NCBI GenBank assembly: GCA_036380435.1
Contig: DASVES010000513.1
Location: forward strand, 1-11,707
DNA: 11,707 nucleotides
From: DASQDT01 sp036380435
Lineage (GTDB): Bacteria; Acidobacteriota; Blastocatellia; Pyrinomonadales; Pyrinomonadaceae
Direction of reading: 5' to 3'
A model generated the notes under the pieces. That model saw nothing but the letters and a program-made list of their open reading frames with translations, did not search any database and was not told where the DNA came from. The translations under genes and the position numbers were made by a program. This document shows, piece by piece, positions 7,238 through 11,707 of the stretch (position 1 is the first letter of the stretch; every line of letters starts with the position of its first letter).

Positions 7238-7283
7238 GCTTCCATCGTTGCGCGGGCAGCGGACTTGTCCCTGCCACTACAGT

Positions 7284-8246
7284 TTATGACAGCGAGCCGG
7301 CGACGACGCGCGCCAGCACTTCGGGGTCAACGTTGCCGCCCGAGAGCACCACGGCGGGCTGGAGCACGTCGGCGGGGAGCTTGCCGAAGAGGACGGCCGC
7401 CGCGGCGACGGCGCCCGTCGGCTCGACGAGAATCTTCATGCGGAAGAGCAGGAAGCGCATCGTCTCGACGATCTCGTCCTCACTCACCGTGAGCACGTCC
7501 TCGGCGTTGCGCTGCACGACGGGAAAGGTGAGCGCGCCGGGCGACTGTGTCCGCATGCCGTCGGCGATGGTCGGCGGCGGCGGGATACATACGCGCTCGC
7601 CTTTGCGGAACGATTGGCGCGTGTCGTCGGAGAGTTCCGACTCGACGGGGAAGCAGCGGATTTTCGAGTTCAACGTCTTGACCACGACGCTCGCGCCGGC
7701 GAAGAGGCCGCCGCCGCCGCACGGGGTGAGCAGCGCGTCGATGTCGGGCGCGTCTTCGAGCAGTTCGAGCGCGCAGGTTCCCTGCCCCGCCATGATGAGG
7801 AAGTCGTCGTAGGGCGGGACGAGCACCAGACCTTCGCGCTCCGAGATGTCGCGCGCCAGACGCTCGCGGTCGTCCTGCTGGCGGTCGTAGGTGACGACCT
7901 CCGCGCCGTAGCCGCGGGTGGCCGCGAGTTTCGGGCGCGGGGCGTCCGTCGGCATGACGATCACGGCGCGCACGCCCGCTTCGTGCGCGGCGAGCGCGAC
8001 CGACTGCGCGTGGTTGCCCGAGGAGAAGGCGACGACGCCGCGCCGCCGCTCGTCGTCCGTCAGTGCGCGAATCTTATTAGTCGCGCCGCGCATCTTGAAG
8101 ACGCCGGCGCGCTGCAAGTTCTCGCACTTGAAGAAGACCGGACGACCGGCGGCCTCGTTGAAGGCGCGCGAGGTGAAGACGGGCGTGCGGTGGACGTGCG
8201 GACGGATGCGCTCTTGCGCCTCGCGGATGAGTTCAAACGTCAACAT
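7284..8246 (-). CDS. Threonine/serine dehydratase-like PLP enzyme, no ACT domain
   Basis: This is a 320-residue fold-type II PLP enzyme expected to deaminate threonine or serine to a 2-oxoacid and ammonia in the cytosol. Visible motifs are the PLP lysine K51 in FKMRGA, the SSGNHAQ substrate loop (75-81), the phosphate-binding glycine loop CGGGGLFAG (176-184) and the C-terminal LSGGN (301-305). It ends right after the catalytic domain, so it lacks the ACT-type domain through which isoleucine inhibits the biosynthetic enzyme. A catabolic dehydratase, a serine racemase-like or a hydroxyaspartate ammonia-lyase role is possible. The ATG at 8246 lies inside the end of lipB (14-nt overlap), with GGGAG 13 bases upstream. 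It is therefore probably translated with lipB, although the pathways have no obvious link. Confidence 0.93.
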   Translation of the reverse strand: MLTFELIREAQERIRPHVHRTPVFTSRAFNEAAGRPVFFKCENLQRAGVFKMRGATNKIRALTDDERRRGVVAFSSGNHAQSVALAAHEAGVRAVIVMPTDAPRPKLAATRGYGAEVVTYDRQQDDRERLARDISEREGLVLVPPYDDFLIMAGQGTCALELLEDAPDIDALLTPCGGGGLFAGASVVVKTLNSKIRCFPVESELSDDTRQSFRKGERVCIPPPPTIADGMRTQSPGALTFPVVQRNAEDVLTVSEDEIVETMRFLLFRMKILVEPTGAVAAAAVLFGKLPADVLQPAVVLSGGNVDPEVLARVVAGSLS

Positions 8247-8940
8247 GCGTTGTGATCAGCTCCCCTGATAGCGGCGCGCCGTCTGCGCCCGGCACTTCTT
8301 CCGGCTCCGCCCCGAAGACCTCAGCGAAGCGCGCAACGACGCGGTCTTCCACCGCGCGCAGCGTCACGTCGCGCCCGAGTATGTCCCGCATCGAGGTGAC
8401 CGGCTCGCCCTCGCAGGCGAGGATGAGTTTGAAATAGTCGAGGTCGGTGTTGACGTTTAAGGCGAAGCCGTGTGTGGTCACCCAGCGGGAGATGTGGACG
8501 CCGATGGCGGCGACCTTGCCGGCGGCGGTGTGGACGCCAGTCAGCCCCTCGATGCGAAACCCGGAGATGCGGAAGTCGTAGAGGACGCGCATCAAGACCT
8601 CCTCGATGTCGCGGACGTAGCGGTGTACGTCCTCGCGCTCGGGGCTGAGGTTGATGACGGGATAGCCGACCAGTTGTCCGAGGCCGTGGTAGGTCAGCTT
8701 CCCCCCGCGGTTCGACTCGTGGACGGCGACGCCGCGCGCCTCAAGCTCTTCTTCGGAGGCGAAGATGGACGCGCGGGTCGCGCGCCGCCCGACGGTCAGG
8801 ACGTGCGGGTGCTCGACGAGGAGCAGCGTGTCGGCTTGCGCCCTCGCCTTGACCGCCGCTTCGGTCTCCTTCTGAATCCGATACGCCGCGTCGTATTCGA
8901 GCCGCCCGAGGCGGCGGACTTTGAGCGTCCTCTGTGCCAC
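8233..8940 (-). CDS. lipB: Octanoyltransferase
   Basis: This is a 235-residue lipoyl(octanoyl) transferase. It moves octanoate from acyl carrier protein to the lysine of lipoyl domains, the step before LipA. Family motifs are EHPHVLTVGRR (43-53), NRGGKLTYHGLGQLVGYPV (77-95), GKVAAIGVHISRWVTTHGFALNV (split around K142) and ACEGEPVTSM (175-184). K142 and C176 fit the known catalytic Lys/Cys pair. The normally conserved proline of YHGPGQ is leucine here (residue 87). The start is GTG at 8940, with a GAGGG only a few bases upstream, so the exact start is slightly uncertain. It leads the overlapping pair with the dehydratase, and lipA follows further downstream. Confidence 0.95.
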   Translation of the reverse strand: MAQRTLKVRRLGRLEYDAAYRIQKETEAAVKARAQADTLLLVEHPHVLTVGRRATRASIFASEEELEARGVAVHESNRGGKLTYHGLGQLVGYPVINLSPEREDVHRYVRDIEEVLMRVLYDFRISGFRIEGLTGVHTAAGKVAAIGVHISRWVTTHGFALNVNTDLDYFKLILACEGEPVTSMRDILGRDVTLRAVEDRVVARFAEVFGAEPEEVPGADGAPLSGELITTHVDV

Positions 8941-8987
8941 TGGCCCTCACTCTGCCCCGTCAGACCGTCGTTGAAAGCTCTCGTCTC

Positions 8988-8993
8988 ATTCTA
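8988..8993 (-). promoter_or_regulatory. Candidate -10 box upstream of lipB
   Basis: The minus strand reads TAGAAT at 8993-8988, 47 bases before the GTG start of lipB. No matching -35 is seen at 16-18 bases. The 8941-9196 interval must hold promoters for both lipB and the divergent secreted-protein gene. No convincing plus-strand promoter was found. Confidence 0.28.
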
Positions 8994-9183
8994 GCAGCGC
9001 GCGCGCTTCTACTGCGAACGGCCGCCCCCGTCGCGCCGCGCCGACACTTGACGCTCGGCGCGCGCCGGCCGTAGTTTGTTGGCAGCCGATTTCGTCAACC
9101 AGAGCATCACTTTTAAGACGAGGCCGGACGAGTTTGCCCGACGCGCGAATGGCGCACGCGGGCGGCCGTCCCCGCCGTCCGAA

Positions 9184-9190
9184 GGAGGAA
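9184..9190 (+). promoter_or_regulatory. Strong Shine-Dalgarno deciding a TTG start
   Basis: GGAGGAA lies 6 bases before the TTG at 9197. The TTG immediately precedes a signal peptide (KRLYPLLLAI...). The upstream in-frame ATG at 9134 would add 21 charged residues in front of the signal and has no such site, so TTG at 9197 is preferred. Confidence 0.75.
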
Positions 9191-9196
9191 AGAATT

Positions 9197-9733
9197 TTGA
9201 AGCGCCTTTATCCGCTACTGCTCGCCATTTCCCTGTTGCTGCTCACGCCGGTCATTGCCGGAGCGCAGTCGAGAACCCGCCGCTCGTCAACGCCGCAGAG
9301 ACGCCGCGCGCCCGCCTCCACGCCGGCGCGCGGGAGCAATGACGCCGTCGTCCTCGGTCGCCTGAAGGTGGCCGAGAAGATCAAGATCATTTCCGAGTTC
9401 CTGTACGTCTACGGGGGCGTCGCTAATCAGGTGGCGGCGGACGAGGCGCAGGCGCGCCAGAGCGGCGCGACGGCCGAGTATGCGAGCGTGGCCGACCGCA
9501 GCCGGGCGTCTCTGCGTAAGAGCCTTCTGGCCGTGCGCGACGGACTCGACCAGCTCGAAGCGGAGTTCCGCACCTCGCCCGACCTGCAACGCTATTACAA
9601 CCGGCTCGCGGGCGTCGCCGCCGGCGCGGCCGACGCCGAGGAGCTGGCCGCGTCGAACCAGTTGAAACCCGCCGGCCGCAAGCTCGTGCAGGTGGTCAGC
9701 CAGCTCGCCGACGCTTTGGCGGCGATGAACTAA
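9197..9733 (+). CDS. Small secreted helical protein of unknown function
   Basis: From the TTG start this is 178 residues. Residues 1-23 form a Sec signal peptide: a KR start, the hydrophobic core YPLLLAISLLLLTPVIAG, and probable cleavage after AGA. Residues 25-48 are a basic Arg/Ser/Pro/Ala linker. Residues 50-178 appear wholly helical (LGRLKVAEKIKIISEFLYVY, SRASLRKSLLAVRDGLDQLE, LKPAGRKLVQVVSQLADALA), consistent with a helical bundle. There are no cysteines and no enzyme motif. It is predicted to be periplasmic or exported. I do not recognise the family. It diverges from lipB and converges on the VWFA gene, with the palindrome at 9740-9824 in between. Confidence 0.82.
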   Translation: MKRLYPLLLAISLLLLTPVIAGAQSRTRRSSTPQRRRAPASTPARGSNDAVVLGRLKVAEKIKIISEFLYVYGGVANQVAADEAQARQSGATAEYASVADRSRASLRKSLLAVRDGLDQLEAEFRTSPDLQRYYNRLAGVAAGAADAEELAASNQLKPAGRKLVQVVSQLADALAAMN

Positions 9734-9739
9734 GAAGAA

Positions 9740-9824
9740 AAAGAGGTCAGAGGTTAGAGGTCAGAGGTCAGTGAAAGACAGCATTGTTTTCACTGACCTC
9801 TGACCTCTAACCTCTGACCTCTTT
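9740..9824. terminator. Perfect 37-bp palindrome of heptamers between convergent stops
   Basis: Bases 9740-9776 are the exact reverse complement of 9788-9824, with an 11-base loop. The left arm holds four tandem 7-nt units at 9743-9770: GAGGTCA, GAGGTTA, GAGGTCA, GAGGTCA. The plus-strand continuation is CTTTATTTTTG, a U tract, and the minus-strand continuation is TTTCTTCTTA. It therefore fits a bidirectional intrinsic terminator. The right arm overlaps the TAA stop of the VWFA gene (9825-9823). Confidence 0.85.
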
Positions 9825-11088
9825 ATTTTTGTCGCTGGACGTAGTAGCCCTGCCGGGCGCGGACGCGGAGGTCGGCGCGCGCGGGCGTCGTGACGCGAAT
9901 CTTGAGGAACTTGCCGGGCGCCGCGTCGCTCGAAGAATAGTACTGGAGCAGGTATTGCGCGCGCAGCTCGGCGGCGATGCGGCGGAAGATGGCGTCGAGT
10001 TCGGTGACTTGCGCGGGAAGGAACGAGGAGCCGCCGGTGGCCTCTGACAACTGCTGCATGCCGTACTCCGCGCGCTGGCTGATGACGTTCAGACGCACGC
10101 CCGGCCCGCTCGGGTTGATCGAATAGAAGACCGTGTCGGCCTGCTGCACCTCACGCATCACGCGTTGCAAGGCGCGCCGGTGAACACCGGCCGTCCCCTC
10201 GCCCACCGTCTCCAACTTCTCGCCTGCCGTCTTCTCGTCTCCGGCTTTGTTCGCGCGGTCGAGCGCCTTGATGGTGGCGTCGCGCACGTCGATGCTGAAG
10301 TTGTCCTCGCCGTCGGAGATGACGAGGACGACGCGGCGATTCTTGCCCGAGGCGTTCTGCGCGAGATATTTGGCGGCGGCCGTCACCGTGTCGTAGAAGG
10401 CCGTGCCCGTCGCCTTGTCAGCGGCGGGGATGGTCGTCAGCTTCCGCGCCGCGTCGTCGGCGCCGGCGAGCGGCTGTATGAGGTTGGAGCGTTCGCCGAT
10501 GGTGAAGACGGCGGCGCGATCCGACGGCTTCATCACTTCCTTGAGGAAGCCGGCCGCGGCCTGCTTCATGAAGTCGAAGTTTTTGATGGTGCTGCTCGAC
10601 ACGTCGAAGACGAGAGCGATGTCGAGCGGCACGGCTTCGGCGGCGCCGACCTCGGCGACCTCCTGCCGGCGGCCCTCCTCTTCGAGCCGGAAGTCCGCCG
10701 GCTGGAGACCCTGCACGGGGTTCCCCGCCGCGTCCACGACCGAGGTGGGCACGACGACGAGGTTGGAGCTGACCTTAATGACTTCGTCGTCTTCAATCGC
10801 GTCCGCCGGCTTCGACTCGCGCGGGGTCGGCTGCGGAGTGGGCGCGCGACGCGGCGGGGGCGGGTTGTCCCAATCAGGCGTCGGACTGGGCGCCGCCGCC
10901 GGCGGCAGACGCGGCACGACGATGGGCGTGGGCTGCTGCGTCGCCCCTGCCACGTCACTCCGGCGCGTCTGACTCCGCGCCGCCGACGCCGGCGTGTGTA
11001 AGACCGACGCGAGCGCCACGCAGACGACTGCAACGAGCGTCAAGACCGACAGATTCTTCGCGCCCCGGCGCGCTTGCGACAGCTTCAC
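9823..11088 (-). CDS. Secreted VWFA-domain protein (acidobacterial VWFA-related family)
   Basis: This 421-residue protein has an N-terminal signal or anchor (residues 13-36, LSVLTLVAVVCVALASVL then a possible ASA-A cleavage). A Pro/Thr/Ala-rich linker follows at about 50-95, then a short beta domain at 105-150 (VSSNLVVVPTSVVDAAG, LQPADFRLEEEG). The von Willebrand A domain spans about 155-375. The metal-binding MIDAS is complete in its first part (D162, S164, S166 in FDVSSS), with T229 (TGTAFYD) and D259 (ISDGED) as further likely ligands. A C-terminal beta segment (YLLQYYSSS...LKIRVT...) ends in the family-typical GYYV. It is expected to bind protein ligands in the periplasm or at the surface; the partner is unknown. 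The start is GTG at 11088, with GGAGG 8 bases upstream. Confidence 0.92.
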   Translation of the reverse strand: MKLSQARRGAKNLSVLTLVAVVCVALASVLHTPASAARSQTRRSDVAGATQQPTPIVVPRLPPAAAPSPTPDWDNPPPPRRAPTPQPTPRESKPADAIEDDEVIKVSSNLVVVPTSVVDAAGNPVQGLQPADFRLEEEGRRQEVAEVGAAEAVPLDIALVFDVSSSTIKNFDFMKQAAAGFLKEVMKPSDRAAVFTIGERSNLIQPLAGADDAARKLTTIPAADKATGTAFYDTVTAAAKYLAQNASGKNRRVVLVISDGEDNFSIDVRDATIKALDRANKAGDEKTAGEKLETVGEGTAGVHRRALQRVMREVQQADTVFYSINPSGPGVRLNVISQRAEYGMQQLSEATGGSSFLPAQVTELDAIFRRIAAELRAQYLLQYYSSSDAAPGKFLKIRVTTPARADLRVRARQGYYVQRQK

Positions 11089-11096
11089 GACAGGCC

Positions 11097-11101
11097 CCTC
11101 C
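11097..11101 (-). promoter_or_regulatory. Ribosome-binding site of the VWFA gene
   Basis: GGAGG on the minus strand lies 8 bases before the GTG start codon at 11088-11086. It supports this non-ATG start, which directly precedes the signal sequence. Confidence 0.65.
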
Positions 11102-11121
11102 GGTTCGCCTCAAAGAAAACG

Positions 11122-11174
11122 ACAGGTGACGACCGCCGCGCAACCGCGAGGGGGGCGCGGCGGTCGTCACCTGT
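11122..11174 (-). terminator. Intrinsic terminator of the OmpA-family gene
   Basis: Bases 11122-11141 and 11155-11174 form a perfect 20-bp GC-rich stem around a 13-base loop. On the minus strand the stem is followed by CGTTTTCTTTG, a U-rich tract. It begins 26 bases after the OmpA-family stop and ends just before the VWFA ribosome-binding site, so the two genes are probably separate transcription units. A VWFA promoter would then have to be inside or very near this structure, unless readthrough occurs. Confidence 0.82.
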
Positions 11175-11200
11175 TCGGTCAACAGCGGAATCGGCAGTCC

Positions 11201-11707
11201 CTAGTCGGGGTTCTGCGTGGACGGCGTGTTCATCTGCGGAGCGCCCTGAAGCAGCCCGCGGTTGACGAGCACCTTCACCTCGACGCGCCGGTTCTGCTCG
11301 CGCCCCGTGCGCGACGTGTTCTCCGCCACCTGCTGCGACTCACCGTAGCCGAACGGCGTGATGATGCGTCGCAGCGGGATGCGGTGGTTCTCGGCCAGAT
11401 AGCGCACGACCGTGTCGGCGCGCTTCTGGCTCAGCCGGCGGTTGTGGTCGGTCGCGCCGTCGGCGCTGGCGTGGCCCGAGACCTCGATGACGTAGCCCTT
11501 GGCGTTGAGGGCCTGCTGCGCGATCTGGTCGAGCTGCGTCTTGGCGTCGGGCGAGAGCACGGCGCTGTTGACGCGGAAGTTCAGGGTCACGCCCTGCTGG
11601 GCCTCGTAGTCGTCAAGGGCCGAGATGCGCTCGTTGGTGGCGCGCACGCCTGAGACGGCAGCGTCGGCCGTCTCCTGCGCGGCCTTCGCGCCGCCGCGCG
11701 CGGCGTT
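11201..11707 (-). CDS. OmpA-family protein, C-terminal part (5' end outside window)
   Basis: The frame stays open from the TAG at 11201-11203 to the window edge, so the gene is partial. The 168 visible residues begin with an Ala-rich, probably helical segment (NAARGGAKAAQETADAAVSG). An OmpA-like peptidoglycan-binding domain follows: FRVNSAVLSPDAKTQLDQIA, VIEVSGHASADG, NRRLSQKRADTVVRYL, PFGYGESQ, and the terminal TGREQNRRVEVKV with the arginines that contact diaminopimelate in this family. A GTG at 11647 could start translation but is probably internal. The protein would tether the outer membrane or a periplasmic partner to the cell wall. The short polar tail ends NTPSTQNPD. Confidence 0.93.
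   Translation of the reverse strand, partial: NAARGGAKAAQETADAAVSGVRATNERISALDDYEAQQGVTLNFRVNSAVLSPDAKTQLDQIAQQALNAKGYVIEVSGHASADGATDHNRRLSQKRADTVVRYLAENHRIPLRRIITPFGYGESQQVAENTSRTGREQNRRVEVKVLVNRGLLQGAPQMNTPSTQNPD

Larger units (their letters stand above)
6999..7281. repeat. Nest of three concentric inverted repeats upstream of lipA
   Basis: Three different arm pairs are arranged as a-b-c-c'-b'-a'. Outer pair a: 6999-7025 with 7254-7281, with two mismatches and one indel. Middle pair b: 7040-7072 with 7205-7237, perfect over 33 bp. Inner pair c: 7091-7118 with 7137-7164, perfect over 28 bp with an 18-base loop. The spacers on the two sides differ in length and sequence (b to c is 18 bases, c' to b' is 40). 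A single inverted duplication therefore does not easily explain it. No transposase or target-site duplication was recognised. If transcribed from the dehydratase gene, the RNA would fold into one long interrupted hairpin in front of lipA. Confidence 0.88.
6933..7283. other. Non-coding block upstream of lipA
   Basis: This 351-bp block between the dehydratase stop and the lipA start has two parts. Bases 6933-6998 include an AT-rich stretch with TTAAAAT-like boxes (for example TAAAAT on the minus strand, 6957-6952) and probably hold the lipA promoter, though no good -35 is visible. Bases 6999-7281 are the nested inverted repeats. The open plus-strand frame starting at 7120 is the antisense of the dehydratase gene and not a credible gene. 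Confidence 0.65.

Noticed and set aside
6999..7281. Nested inverted repeats considered as ends of an insertion sequence
   Set aside because: There is no transposase frame inside, the interior is under 300 bp and no flanking target duplication was found. A non-autonomous element remains possible.
6933..7283. Riboswitch or other known structured leader upstream of lipA
   Set aside because: I recognise no known riboswitch core. The only strong structure is the nested repeats.
9134..9196. Upstream ATG start for the small secreted protein
   Set aside because: It would place charged residues before the signal peptide. The TTG at 9197 has a strong Shine-Dalgarno sequence at ideal spacing.
9743..9770. 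Tandem 7-nt repeats considered as a CRISPR or minisatellite array
   Set aside because: There are no spacers between units and the whole forms one arm of a perfect hairpin. The units are too short for a CRISPR.
10165..11001. 278-residue plus-strand open frame opposite the VWFA gene
   Set aside because: It is a shadow of the VWFA coding frame and has no supporting features of its own.

Overview
The window is GC-rich DNA (roughly two thirds G+C by eye) from a free-living bacterium. The best lineage clue is the gene at 9823-11088. It encodes a secreted von Willebrand factor A protein of the kind known from Acidobacteriota (the 'VWFA-related Acidobacterial domain' family). With the GC content and the frequent GTG/TTG starts, this suggests an acidobacterium, perhaps Blastocatellia-like. 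That placement is an inference, not a demonstration. No transposase, integrase, tRNA, rRNA or CRISPR array was found.

Layout. 68-1096 (-): zinc-type alcohol dehydrogenase/quinone reductase. 1234-1695 (+): small NTF2-like protein, convergent with the next unit. 1779-3167 and 3164-5689 (both -, ATGA overlap): a two-gene unit, transcribed as a CHAT/transglutaminase-like protein followed by an alpha/beta hydrolase. 5994-6932 (-): lipoyl synthase lipA. 7284-8246 and 8233-8940 (both -, 14-nt overlap): octanoyltransferase lipB followed by a PLP-dependent threonine/serine dehydratase. 9197-9733 (+): small secreted helical protein from a TTG start. 9823-11088 (-): VWFA protein. 11201-11707 (-): OmpA-family C-terminus that runs off the window.

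How genes work together. LipB moves octanoyl groups from acyl carrier protein to lipoyl domains, and LipA inserts the two sulfurs. The two genes share a strand but are separated by a dehydratase gene and a 351-bp non-coding block. The CHAT protein and the hydrolase are translationally coupled and very likely act together. The CHAT protein carries two separate cysteine-peptidase-like sites (H274/C330 and C694/H720), and the hydrolase carries a serine-hydrolase triad. The pair resembles a protease-plus-effector conflict or signalling module, but its function is unproven. VWFA and OmpA-like proteins are cell-envelope proteins, separated by a convincing terminator.

The non-coding DNA is unusual. 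Both convergent gene junctions (1694-1778 and 9740-9824) hold long perfect inverted repeats (34 and 37 bp arms), each built of four tandem 7-nt units, with different units at the two sites. The lipA upstream region (6999-7281) is a nest of three concentric inverted repeats with near-identical arms and unrelated spacers. A relative of its innermost arm occurs at the left window edge (20-49).
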